Below, one piece after another: positions 53,850 through 61,997 of a stretch of DNA of 64,000 bases; within the stretch, counting starts at the first letter, position 1, and the number at the start of each line of letters is the position of its first letter. Under the pieces are notes generated by a model. It saw only the letters and a program-made list of their open reading frames with translations, was not told where the DNA came from and searched no databases. The position numbers were made by a program, and so were the translations under genes. This DNA comes from an uncultured Bacteroidaceae bacterium (GTDB lineage Bacteria; Bacteroidota; Bacteroidia; Bacteroidales; Bacteroidaceae): assembly GCA_934426255.1 (NCBI GenBank), contig CAKRYD010000002.1:96132-160131 (forward strand), in the 5' to 3' direction.

Positions 53850-54593
53850 CTACCTTCTGTGCTTCTGTACCGTAGGGACAGCTGAAGCACGATAAATCAA
53901 AAACAGTGCAGGAGTCTTGCGCAAATCAGGCAATTGTATCTGTTTCCACTCCTGAATTGTGTGTGTACGTATATACTCGTCCTGGCACGTTATGCCGGCA
54001 GCTACACAAAGACGTGTCTGAGGACGGCAGCACGCCAACAGGTTATCGAACATCTGGCGATTGCGGAAAGGCGTTTCAATGAATATTTGTGTCTGGTCTT
54101 CTGCATAGGAGCGTGCCTCGAGCTTCTTGAGCATCGCCATTCGCTGTGGCGAGCCTATAGGCAAATATCCGTGAAATGCAAAGCTTTGCCCATTGAAACC
54201 TGAAGACATCAGTCCCATGAGAATGGACGACGGTCCAACCAATGGCTTCACCTTCAGTCCCATTTGTTGCGCAATCGAGACAACATCCGCACCAGGATCT
54301 GCCACAGCCGGGCAACCAGCCTCTGAGATTACGCCCATAGGCATCCCTTTCATTAAAGGTTGCAGATACGCACGGAAGCTGTTGCCGTCGGCATGCTTTC
54401 CCATTGGATAGAAGCACAGTTGGTCTATATCTATTGAGGCATCCACCATCTTTAGAAAGCGCCTTGCGCTGCGTTCCTCCTCAACAATAAAATGATGTAT
54501 TTGGAGTATCACCTCGCGGTTATACGTAGGGAGTACTGTTTCATAAGGTGTTGCACCCAAAGTTACCGGTATCAGGTAAAGAGCTGCTTCCAT
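53850..54593 (-). CDS. RsmI-like SAM-dependent methyltransferase (tetrapyrrole-methylase fold)
   Basis: A 247-residue cytosolic methyltransferase of the tetrapyrrole-methylase fold. It starts MEAALYLIPVTLGATP, and has GVISEAGCPAVADPGADVVSIA (SAM-binding glycine loop, about residues 100-121) and PLVGPSSILMGLMSSGF. The C-terminal half has IFIETPFRNRQMFDNLL. These match RsmI-like proteins of Bacteroidota, which differ from the canonical 16S C1402 2'-O-methyltransferase in the N-terminus; rRNA is the likely substrate but not certain. A longer frame to 54671 would overlap gldB by 75 nt, so the ATG at 54593 is chosen, 2 nt after the gldB stop. Confidence 0.85.
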   Translation of the reverse strand: MEAALYLIPVTLGATPYETVLPTYNREVILQIHHFIVEEERSARRFLKMVDASIDIDQLCFYPMGKHADGNSFRAYLQPLMKGMPMGVISEAGCPAVADPGADVVSIAQQMGLKVKPLVGPSSILMGLMSSGFNGQSFAFHGYLPIGSPQRMAMLKKLEARSYAEDQTQIFIETPFRNRQMFDNLLACCRPQTRLCVAAGITCQDEYIRTHTIQEWKQIQLPDLRKTPALFLIYRASAVPTVQKHRR

Positions 54594-54595
54594 AG

Positions 54596-55606
54596 TTATC
54601 TGACAGTATAGCCGGCTTCCCGCAACAATTGCGCCGCATTGGTCATGGCAAACAATTGGCTCAAGCTGCAATCGGGGTGATGTTGCATGTAATCGTCTAC
54701 TATTTTAAGACCGGCGGGAACGCCTACTCCTTGCAAGCCTTTGACGTTTGCCATTTCCGTTTCCAAAGAACCGAACATCACATGCCGTACAGTCTGTTTA
54801 TCTTGTAAAGACAGAACGTTCTTTTTGAAGAGCTTTTTTGTCATCTCCGCCCATTCACCTTCCGTATCCTGATCCGACTTAAGATAGTACAATTTCTTGT
54901 CATCTTTGAGCTCATCTCCCAGTATATGATATACAGCCCAATTGATTTTACCGAAATAAACCATCACATCCAATAGCGGCATATCCTTGGAAATCCGCAA
55001 AGGATATTTGCTTTCCAGCCAGAAATACAGGCAGTCGCCCACGATATGCGATGAACGCATCTGGTCGATCTGGTACTGATAATATATTTTCTTATAGGGT
55101 TTGTAATCGGCGCCCATGTATTTGTCTAAGCTGATGCCCAAGATGCTGTCACCGACCACAACGCTTTGGTTGAATCCGGATATCTGAGCATAGAACTGAG
55201 GAATATGCATTCCGGGCATTTTCCTTTGAAGATCGCTGAAAGCCTTCTTCAGGTTTTTGCCCAGCACACCAAGGTTATCGAATTTTGCAACGACATCTTT
55301 CACCAGCTGATAACGCATGCTGTCCTTTACAAAATAGTCCTTCAGCTTGCTCTCTACGTCTAAATCCTTTACGCTGCCTATGCGAAGTACGTCTTCGATC
55401 AGAATCTTTGTTTCTTCGGGATAGCCGATGGCCATCTCCTGCATAGCCACACTGCTTTCGTTAAGTACAAAGTCTGCTTCCAGCTTATCAATACGAGTAA
55501 TCAAAACGCCTCTGCTTTGAGACGCCTTTTCCATACTTGCTTTCTTTATCTCCGTGCAGGAAGCAAATATCAATAATGCCGTTATGAAAAGGACAAAGTG
55601 CTTCAA
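54596..55606 (-). CDS. gldB: Gliding-motility lipoprotein GldB
   Basis: A 336-residue lipoprotein, lipobox LIFASC (Cys16), of the GldB family. In gliding Flavobacteriia it is essential for motility and T9SS function; in non-gliding Bacteroidales it is kept with unknown role. Matching features are VRIDKLEADF-type beginning (ITRIDKLEADFVLNE), GISLDKYMGADYKPYKKIYY, and YFGKINWAVYHILGDE. It leads the operon to comF with its own TAnnTTTG box. Its presence fits the T9SS sorting signal seen in the giant protein at 18-23 kb. Confidence 0.87.
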   Translation of the reverse strand: MKHFVLFITALLIFASCTEIKKASMEKASQSRGVLITRIDKLEADFVLNESSVAMQEMAIGYPEETKILIEDVLRIGSVKDLDVESKLKDYFVKDSMRYQLVKDVVAKFDNLGVLGKNLKKAFSDLQRKMPGMHIPQFYAQISGFNQSVVVGDSILGISLDKYMGADYKPYKKIYYQYQIDQMRSSHIVGDCLYFWLESKYPLRISKDMPLLDVMVYFGKINWAVYHILGDELKDDKKLYYLKSDQDTEGEWAEMTKKLFKKNVLSLQDKQTVRHVMFGSLETEMANVKGLQGVGVPAGLKIVDDYMQHHPDCSLSQLFAMTNAAQLLREAGYTVR

Positions 55607-55631
55607 CGTATGTATAACGCTACAGTTTCTG

Positions 55632-55639
55632 CAAATGTA
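55632..55639 (-). promoter_or_regulatory. Bacteroidota -7 box for the gldB-comF operon
   Basis: TACATTTG on the minus strand, 25 nt before the gldB ATG. Confidence 0.6.
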
Positions 55640-55674
55640 CGCTTATATTTTGAATTATCAAAATTTTATTTGCA

Positions 55675-56697
55675 CTAATTAAGCCATTCTGAAAACTTTC
55701 TTATTCTCCTTAGATAAAAAGCCACCAACAAGCTTCGATTTTGCCTTTCAGGTATCGCATGTACCACACATTTGTCCTGATTTTCTTTTTGGGCTGCGGC
55801 AAAGTCGGGACGCATTTTCTTGAAATCGCGATGTGCCTTTACTATAGCCGCGGCATCTCTGGCTTGGGCACATAAAAGCATTTTCAGCGCGGCCAGCATG
55901 TCCAGTAACACGCGAATGCTGTAGACATGTCTGAATGAGCTCTCTGGCATGTTTTTATATAGCAGCAGCAAATTGTTGCGAAAGTTTAAATAAGTCTTAT
56001 GGGGATTGGTTTTATTCAGCGTACCTCCTCCGACGTGATAGACGCAGCTCTGGGGTATACACCAGATACCATAGCCGCGACTGCGTAGACGCCAACACAA
56101 GTCTATTTCCTCCATGTGAGCGAAAAAGCGGCTGTCCAGTCCGCCTTCTTTCAAATAGACATCCCTGCGAATAAACAGAGCTGCACCCGTGGCCCAGAAC
56201 ACGGGGCAGGGCGTATTGTATTGTCCTTTGTCTTCCTCCACTGCATCCAGCATGCGCCCCCGGCAATAAGGATAACCCCAGCAGTCGATAAAGCCACCGG
56301 CTGCTCCGGCATACTCAAAGCTGGTGCGTTGCATCTCACTAAGTATTTTGGGTTGGCAAGCGGCCACCTCCTTATGGTTTTCCATGAAGGCATATAGAGG
56401 CAGCAACCAATCGAAGGTGACTTCTACATCGTCGTTCAGCAATACGGCATAAGGCGTTTTCACTTGTCGGATGGCTTTGTTGTAACCTTCTGCGAAGCCA
56501 TAGTTGCTATCAAAGGCCACGACCTCCACTTCGGGGAAGTCCTTTTCAAGCATCAGAAGGGATTCGTCTGTTGACCCGTTGTCGGCCACCATGACATAAG
56601 CCTCAGGCGAATAACGGATGACCGAAGGCAGGAAGCGGCGCAACATCTGTGCACCATTCCAATTGAGTATCACTACGGTTATGTCTTTGCGCCCCAT
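55675..56697 (-). CDS. Family 2 glycosyltransferase (rhamnosyltransferase-like)
   Basis: A 340-residue inverting GT2/GT-A glycosyltransferase, cytosolic face of the membrane, probably for cell-surface polysaccharide or glycolipid. Motifs: TVVILNWNGAQML (nucleotide binding start), VADNGSTDESL (first acidic site), FAEGYNKAI, LLNDDVEV (metal-binding DxD-like, about residue 90), and FFAHMEEIDLCWRLRSRGY (catalytic base ED-x(n)-W variant, about residue 190-208). A predicted helix near 255-275 may contact the membrane. The acceptor is unknown. It follows mtaB by 5 nt and shares its promoter. Confidence 0.9.
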   Translation of the reverse strand: MGRKDITVVILNWNGAQMLRRFLPSVIRYSPEAYVMVADNGSTDESLLMLEKDFPEVEVVAFDSNYGFAEGYNKAIRQVKTPYAVLLNDDVEVTFDWLLPLYAFMENHKEVAACQPKILSEMQRTSFEYAGAAGGFIDCWGYPYCRGRMLDAVEEDKGQYNTPCPVFWATGAALFIRRDVYLKEGGLDSRFFAHMEEIDLCWRLRSRGYGIWCIPQSCVYHVGGGTLNKTNPHKTYLNFRNNLLLLYKNMPESSFRHVYSIRVLLDMLAALKMLLCAQARDAAAIVKAHRDFKKMRPDFAAAQKENQDKCVVHAIPERQNRSLLVAFYLRRIRKFSEWLN

Positions 56698-56702
56698 ATC
56701 TT

Positions 56703-58115
56703 TTAGATAATTGTGCCTGTTAATGATGTATTGTCAGCATTAAAATCGCCAAGTCGGACATTCACCAACGTATTATCGTCATTGCCGCATGGCTCGGGCA
56801 GCTCCACCCTGATATAGTTATCAGTGAAACCATGCACACTTCCACCCGGACGCGAGGCATGTTCTACCAGCACCGGGCGACACGTCCCCACAAAACGTCG
56901 GTAGAACTCTTGCCGTTTCTCTTCCGACAATGCCAGCAAGCGTTGGCTGCGTTGATGCTTGACAGCCTCGGCCACTTTATACGGAATCCTCAAGGCTGCG
57001 GTTCCGGCCCGCTCGGAGTAGCTAAACACATGGTATTGGGCAACATCCAGGCTTTTGGCAAAATCGTAGGCATCCTCAAAGAGCCGGTCGGTTTCACCAC
57101 GTGTTCCTACTATGATGTCCACACCGATAAAGGCATCGGGCATCACTTTCTTTATATAATCTATTCGTTTTGCGAAAAAAGCCGTGTCATATCTGCGATG
57201 CATCAATCGCAGCACTTCATCGCTGCCACTTTGCAGCGGGATGTGGAAATGCGGCATAAAAGTCCGGCTGTGTGCGCAATAGTCAATGATTTCTTCAGTG
57301 AGCAGATTCGGCTCTATGGAAGATATGCGGTAACGCTCTATACCTTCCACAGCGTCAAGTGCCTTTATCAGTTGCAGGAAAGTCTCGCCAGTGGTGCGTC
57401 CGAAGTCACCTATGTTGACCCCCGTGATAACGATTTCTTTGCCGCCCTGCAGGGCTGCTTCGGTTGCCTGACGTACAAGGTCATCAATCTTTCCGTTGCG
57501 GCTGCGTCCGCGGGCATAGGGAATTGTGCAGTAGGTGCAGAAATAGTTGCATCCGTCCTGCACTTTCAGGAAGTAGCGTGTACGCTCACCGCGGGAGCAG
57601 GAAGGCACAAATGTTCTGATATCATTAAAGGGAGCCACCAGCGATTCGTGCAGAGAAGCACTGCAGGGTTCGCCCTTTTGCCGTGCAAAATGCTGTGGCA
57701 GTCGTTCTTCCAGTAAAGGGATTATCTGTCCTTTCTGCTCCATTCCCACTACGAGATCCACTCCGTCTATGGCAGCAATCGTGTCGGCAGAGAGTTGGGC
57801 ATAGCACCCCATCACCACTACAAAGGCACCGGGATTCTCGCGAATGGCCTTTCTTATGGCCTGCCTGCACTTGTGATCGGAGGTTTCTGTCACGGAGCAC
57901 GTGTTGATAAAGCACAGATCGGCCGTGGCCTTCCCTTCTGTCCGCTCCACGCCTGCGGCGGCCAGTTTGTCACTCAATGCCGAGGTTTCGGCAAAATTCA
58001 GTTTGCATCCCAGTGTATGGTAGACGGCCCGCAGCCCTTTCAATGTCTCGCTGTGCATCGGCTGATGCTTTTGCTCAAGGCCTGCCTTGCCTGTTTCTTT
58101 TTTACTTTCACTCAT
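56703..58115 (-). CDS. mtaB: tRNA t6A37 methylthiotransferase MtaB
   Basis: Radical SAM methylthiotransferase that converts t6A37 to ms2t6A37 in tRNAs. The 470-residue protein has an N-terminal MTTase domain with VYHTLGCKLNFAETSAL (first Cys), FINTCSVT and VVMGCYAQL, which bind the auxiliary cluster. The radical SAM cluster is in QDGCNYFCTYCTIPYARGRSR (CxxxCxxC, about residue 190), and a C-terminal TRAM domain (about 405-465) is present. The first ~25 residues are not conserved in the family; the ATG near residue 20 would also work. It acts on the product of the TsaB-containing pathway encoded at 4626-5318. Confidence 0.93.
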   Translation of the reverse strand: MSESKKETGKAGLEQKHQPMHSETLKGLRAVYHTLGCKLNFAETSALSDKLAAAGVERTEGKATADLCFINTCSVTETSDHKCRQAIRKAIRENPGAFVVVMGCYAQLSADTIAAIDGVDLVVGMEQKGQIIPLLEERLPQHFARQKGEPCSASLHESLVAPFNDIRTFVPSCSRGERTRYFLKVQDGCNYFCTYCTIPYARGRSRNGKIDDLVRQATEAALQGGKEIVITGVNIGDFGRTTGETFLQLIKALDAVEGIERYRISSIEPNLLTEEIIDYCAHSRTFMPHFHIPLQSGSDEVLRLMHRRYDTAFFAKRIDYIKKVMPDAFIGVDIIVGTRGETDRLFEDAYDFAKSLDVAQYHVFSYSERAGTAALRIPYKVAEAVKHQRSQRLLALSEEKRQEFYRRFVGTCRPVLVEHASRPGGSVHGFTDNYIRVELPEPCGNDDNTLVNVRLGDFNADNTSLTGTII

Positions 58116-58134
58116 GAAAAAGACTTCTTGACTG

Positions 58135-58142
58135 CAAACTTA
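58135..58142 (-). promoter_or_regulatory. Bacteroidota -7 box for mtaB-GT2
   Basis: TAAGTTTG on the minus strand, 19 nt before the mtaB ATG at 58115. Confidence 0.5.
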
Positions 58143-58171
58143 CAACAAATAGGCGTAATAACGGGACTTTC

Positions 58172-60172
58172 CTATCGGCGTATTTTTTCCAGCCGTGCCG
58201 TCCATCCGCCCCCGCTTTTCAGCAGAAGCCGCAGCACATCTCCTTTTTTCACCACCTTTTCTTCGCGTCTGTAGTCTTCGGCACTCCGCGAAGCGTTGAC
58301 ACCGTCACTGAATATCACGGCCTTATAGTCGGCATCGTCCAGGAAGTCGAGCCTGAGTTGCAGCTCGCGTTCGTCCCAGTTTGTCATGGCAGCTATAAAC
58401 CATTCGGAGCCTTTACGTTTGGCAGTTGCTATGTATTTCCCCATTTCTCCTTGCAGTGTGCGACTGTCGTCGAACACTGTGGGTACTTTGGATATGAAGT
58501 CGGTGCAGTCGGGCCAGAGCTCATAGAGCGAGGGTTTGTCACAAAGCATCTGCAGGGGTGCGTCAAAGATGGTATACATGGCCATTTGATGAACTCTTGT
58601 GCCCTGGCTCATGGGGTTGTTGTTGATGCTGCGATAGTCGCTGCGTGTGGCGTTGCGCATTGCCCCGGGCGTGTAGTCCATCGGTGCAGTGAGCATCCGC
58701 GCAAAGGGTATGGTGACATCATAGCCCGGCATGTCGGCACCTTGGGTGCCTGCCTGTCCGCTCTGCCATTTGCATTGTTCCAGTCCGCGCACGCCCTCAA
58801 TGTTAAGTATATTGGGATACATTACCTGCATTCCATTGAGCATCATGCCATGCCAATCCACCACAAGGTGGTGTTTGGCCGCAAGCTCTGTCATCTTTCT
58901 TACGGTACGAATGGCATATTGGTCATTGGCATCTACGAAGTCGATCTTAAGGCCCTTCACGCCCCACTTTTCGTAGAGAGGAAATGCTTCGTGCATCTTT
59001 TCCATGGCCTGTTTCCAGCTTGCCCACAGGATTATTCCCACACCTTTGCTCCGGGCATGGCTCAGGAGCTCCTGCATATCGAGTCCTTGGTGGGCTTCGG
59101 TTATATCCTTCCCCGACCATCCTCCGTCGACTACGATGTATTCAAGATGGTATTTGGCGGCAAAGTCTACATAATATTTATAGGTAGCTGTGTTGGATCC
59201 GGCATTGAAATCCACGCCTGTGATGTTGGCAGCATTCCACCATTCCCATGCCGATTTGCCGGGTTTCACCCACGACCAATCGCCTTCTGCAACCGGACGG
59301 CATAGTTTCTGCGTCAAGTCACAATCGGCCAATCGGGCATCGTTGTCGCTCACGATGACTGCCCGCCAGGGGAGTGCCTGCCTGCCACCTATGCGGGCTA
59401 TGTAGCCAAAGCGGGGCAGCCGGGTGAAATTTTCGGTGGCTGTCTTGCCGGGAACCGAGTTTTTCCAATCGGGATAGCCGGGAAATTCGCCTGCCAATGA
59501 GCAGCTTTTCGAGCTGTCGGCATGCAGATACATGCCCGGATAGTCCAGTTCTCCCACACTGGTCAGTGCGGCTTTGATGCCTCCGTCGAGCACTACTACG
59601 AAGGGCACCAAGGCCAGACTGCGCGGGGGCATCTGCGAGATTTTCTGCCGGTCATAGTAGGCTTCGAACGAATTGGAATACCTTTCGCCGTTGCGCAAGT
59701 CGTTGACATAAGGCACAAAGGCCTCATAGTCTTTGCTGAAATTATACTCCACCGTTTCGTTTTCCACAGTGAGTGAATCCGATGCATTGGCCATGAAGCG
59801 ATAGGCGGCAGCATCATCGTAGGCGCGGAGCTCTACAGAATAGCCCTTGCCTTTCAGCACAAGAAAGGTATAGTTGTCTACAATCTCGGCCTTACGATAA
59901 TTGATGCCGGGGAGGATGCGGTCTACAGTTCCCGACTTGCCCTTCGGGGCATCACTGCCCCAGACGATGCCGTTGTCGAGCTTCACTGCGAGCTGCGAGG
60001 GGCGGATGATTTCGTGCCCTTTGAAGCTGACCTGCCATGTAAGGGTCTTGCCGGCAGAGACTTTCACCGTGAGATGACCCGAGGGTGACTTCACGACATA
60101 GTCTTTGGCCGATGCTGCAAACGGCACAAGCAGGCCGAAAAGTGCGGCTAATATTTTCATTCTCATATACAT
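58172..60172 (-). CDS. Exported glycoside hydrolase family 97 enzyme, probably a retaining alpha-galactosidase type
   Basis: A 666-residue enzyme with signal peptide (LAALFGLLVPFAASA), so periplasmic. N-terminal super-beta-sandwich (about 25-280) with VKSPSGHLTVKVS and AYRFMANASDS, then a TIM barrel with WEWWNAANITGVDF, YIVVDGGWSGKDI and GLKIDFVDANDQ, and a C-terminal beta domain (about 570-666). GH97 has two groups: inverting alpha-glucosidases (SusB, Glu base) and retaining alpha-galactosidases (Asp nucleophile). Asp411 in KIDF stands near the nucleophile position (Asp415 in BT1871), favouring the retaining type; this is inference. ATGs at 60166 and 60160 are alternative starts. It stands apart from the SusC/SusD locus. 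Confidence 0.9.
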   Translation of the reverse strand: MYMRMKILAALFGLLVPFAASAKDYVVKSPSGHLTVKVSAGKTLTWQVSFKGHEIIRPSQLAVKLDNGIVWGSDAPKGKSGTVDRILPGINYRKAEIVDNYTFLVLKGKGYSVELRAYDDAAAYRFMANASDSLTVENETVEYNFSKDYEAFVPYVNDLRNGERYSNSFEAYYDRQKISQMPPRSLALVPFVVVLDGGIKAALTSVGELDYPGMYLHADSSKSCSLAGEFPGYPDWKNSVPGKTATENFTRLPRFGYIARIGGRQALPWRAVIVSDNDARLADCDLTQKLCRPVAEGDWSWVKPGKSAWEWWNAANITGVDFNAGSNTATYKYYVDFAAKYHLEYIVVDGGWSGKDITEAHQGLDMQELLSHARSKGVGIILWASWKQAMEKMHEAFPLYEKWGVKGLKIDFVDANDQYAIRTVRKMTELAAKHHLVVDWHGMMLNGMQVMYPNILNIEGVRGLEQCKWQSGQAGTQGADMPGYDVTIPFARMLTAPMDYTPGAMRNATRSDYRSINNNPMSQGTRVHQMAMYTIFDAPLQMLCDKPSLYELWPDCTDFISKVPTVFDDSRTLQGEMGKYIATAKRKGSEWFIAAMTNWDERELQLRLDFLDDADYKAVIFSDGVNASRSAEDYRREEKVVKKGDVLRLLLKSGGGWTARLEKIRR

Positions 60173-60223
60173 TTCAATGTTTCATCCGAGGGGTTAATGT
60201 CAAGAGTCTTTCTGTTTGTTCTT

Positions 60224-60231
60224 CAAAGTTA
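60224..60231 (-). promoter_or_regulatory. Bacteroidota -7 box for the GH97 gene
   Basis: TAACTTTG on the minus strand, 51 nt before the ATG at 60172. Confidence 0.5.
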
Positions 60232-60295
60232 GGCAAAATCCGGCATTCAACTGCTACATTATGAGCTGAATTGTCTGCAATCGGGCGAAATTTGC

Positions 60296-60303
60296 TATAT
60301 TTG
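60296..60303 (+). promoter_or_regulatory. Bacteroidota -7 box for the SDR gene
   Basis: TATATTTG on the plus strand, with TTG at 60271-60273 (22-nt spacing) as possible -33 element; 39 nt before the ATG at 60343. Confidence 0.55.
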
Positions 60304-60342
60304 CTTTCGCATCAATCTTACATTTATCCGAATCAAAGAGTC

Positions 60343-61086
60343 ATGGAAAAAAGAGCCATCATAATGGGTGCCACCTCGGGCATCGGCAAGCAGACAGCCC
60401 TGCTGCTGGCACAACGGGGATGGAAGGTGGGCATTGCCGGACGCCGGGAAGAACTGCTGCAAAGCATTGAAGCCGATACAGAAGGCATCACCTGCCACCA
60501 ACAAATCGACATCACCAAAGACAATGCGCCCCGACTGCTGCAAGAGCTCATCGACACCCTGGGAGGCATGGACCTCTATCTGCACAGCTCGGGCATAGGG
60601 TGGCAAAACAACGGGCTCGAGCCCGGCAAGGAACTGCAAACGGCCGAGACCAACTGCACGGGATTTGTCAGGATGGTGGCCACGGCGTTCAACTACTTTG
60701 CCGGGCAAGGTTCGGGACATATTGCCTGCATCTCCTCCATTGCCGGCACACGGGGCCTGGGGGCTGCACCTGCCTACTCTTCAACCAAACGCTTTCAGAA
60801 CCAATACCTCGAATGCCTCACTCAGCTGGCACGGATGCGACAGTTACACATAGTGATAACCGACATCAGGCCGGGCTTTGTCAAAACCGACTTGATTTCA
60901 GGCCACGACTATCCCCTGCAACTGAGGCCCGACAAGGTGGCCAAGAGCATTGTCCGTGCCATTGAGCACCACAGGAAGGTGGTCATTATAGATTGGAGAT
61001 ACCGGATACTTGTTTTCTTCTGGCAGTTGATTCCACGATGGTTGTGGATTAGAATGTCCATAGCTCCAAGGGATGTGAAATCATAA
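60343..61086 (+). CDS. Short-chain dehydrogenase/reductase
   Basis: A 247-residue NAD(P)-dependent oxidoreductase of the classical SDR type. The cofactor motif is GATSGIGKQTALLLAQRG (about residues 9-26), the catalytic Ser is in IACISSIAG, and the YxxxK active site is AYSSTKRFQ (Tyr about residue 146). The C-terminal stretch WRYRILVFFWQLIPRWLW is hydrophobic and could lie at the membrane. The substrate is unknown. The reading frame extends upstream to 60271, but the promoter box lies inside, so ATG 60343 is the start. Repeat cluster D begins about 20 nt after its stop. Confidence 0.9.
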   Translation: MEKRAIIMGATSGIGKQTALLLAQRGWKVGIAGRREELLQSIEADTEGITCHQQIDITKDNAPRLLQELIDTLGGMDLYLHSSGIGWQNNGLEPGKELQTAETNCTGFVRMVATAFNYFAGQGSGHIACISSIAGTRGLGAAPAYSSTKRFQNQYLECLTQLARMRQLHIVITDIRPGFVKTDLISGHDYPLQLRPDKVAKSIVRAIEHHRKVVIIDWRYRILVFFWQLIPRWLWIRMSIAPRDVKS

Positions 61087-61104
61087 CAAAAGGCATCACA
61101 GGTT

Positions 61105-61282
61105 ACGGTCTGTACACATTGAAAGTGTTTCATGTACATGAAACAGGTTGTTTCCTATAGGGAGAAGAGGTTGTTTCATGTACATAGAAGAAGGTGTTTC
61201 ATGTGCATGAAACACCTTGCAATCAGCCACATTGCAACCTGCGATATGTACAGATCGCATGCACGAACTGTACAGATTGCAA
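61105..61282. repeat. Intergenic mosaic repeat, cluster D
   Basis: About 178 bp between the SDR gene and the purN promoter, in the same orientation as cluster A and nearly identical to it over the first ~150 bp. It has GTTTCATGTACATGAAAC (61128-61145), the CCTATAGGG word, a half palindrome TTTCATGTACATAGAAG, a near-perfect 28-bp palindrome with one central change (ATGTGCAT) at about 61191-61218, then CTTGCAATCAGCCACATTGC, TGCGATATGTACAGATCGCA and a final CTGTACAGATTGCAAG. Differences from A are mostly single transitions. Confidence 0.88.
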
Positions 61283-61379
61283 GCCGGAGCCTCAATGGTT
61301 GCTGCAACAGTCCTCCGGGCCTGCACCTGAAGAGACGGCGAAAGGCCGGATGAGATATATCCAACTCGGATTTTTGTTG

Positions 61380-61387
61380 TACTTTTG
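61380..61387 (+). promoter_or_regulatory. Bacteroidota -7 box for purN-hemW
   Basis: TACTTTTG, 28 nt before the purN ATG. It excludes the long frame that would start inside repeat D. Confidence 0.6.
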
Positions 61388-61415
61388 CACTTCATTCAAA
61401 TACAACAGATATACG

Positions 61416-61994
61416 ATGCACCATATAGCCGTTTTTGCCTCGGGTGAAGGGACCAATGCCGAAAACATTATACGATATTTCCAGCACAGCGACATAGCTC
61501 AGGTTTCGGTGGTTATATATAACAAGGCAGAAGCCGGCGTAAAGACCAAGGCAGAAAGCCTGTCCACTCCTGCAGAATTCGTAGCCAAGGACATGCTGTC
61601 TGACGAAAGCCGGCTGCTGCCCCTGCTCGACAGATATCAGGTTGACTTCATAGTGCTGGCCGGATTCCTGCTGCTGATACCCCGCTATCTGGTGCACCGC
61701 TACCACCAACGCATCATCAACATCCATCCGTCGCTGCTGCCCAAGCACTGCGGAAAAGGGATGTATGGCATGAAGGTGCACGAGGATGTCATACGGCAGG
61801 GCGACACCGAAACCGGCATCACCATTCATCTGATTGACGAAGAATACGACCGGGGAGAGATTATCCTGCAGGCCGCATGCCCCGTGCTGAAAGGCGAAAC
61901 AGCCCAACAAGTGGCCCGCAAGGTCCATGCCCTGGAATATGCCCACTACCCCAAGGCCATCGAAGACCTGCTACGCAAGACAACCCAACCTTAA
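61416..61994 (+). CDS. purN: Phosphoribosylglycinamide formyltransferase (PurN)
   Basis: Third step of purine synthesis: transfers a formyl group from 10-formyl-THF to GAR. The 192-residue protein starts HHIAVFASGEGTNAENII (phosphate-binding loop) and has DFIVLAGFLLLIP, the catalytic NIHPSLLPKHCGKGMYG (Asn and His of the active site, about residues 105-107) and the late GITIHLIDEEYDRGEII with the catalytic Asp (about residue 142). The start at 61416 is fixed by the promoter and the family N-terminus. hemW follows after 3 nt. Confidence 0.94.
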   Translation: MHHIAVFASGEGTNAENIIRYFQHSDIAQVSVVIYNKAEAGVKTKAESLSTPAEFVAKDMLSDESRLLPLLDRYQVDFIVLAGFLLLIPRYLVHRYHQRIINIHPSLLPKHCGKGMYGMKVHEDVIRQGDTETGITIHLIDEEYDRGEIILQAACPVLKGETAQQVARKVHALEYAHYPKAIEDLLRKTTQP

Positions 61995-61997
61995 TAA

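Noticed and set aside
58358..59305. Plus-strand open frame of 315 codons
   Set aside because: Antisense to the GH97 catalytic domain; rich in His/Cys as expected from complementing Gly/Trp/Asp-rich codons.
61096..61395. Open frames of 60-100 codons in repeat clusters A, C and D
   Set aside because: They arise from the palindromic words (similar His/Met/Tyr-rich peptides appear on both strands) and have no start context or conservation in one frame.
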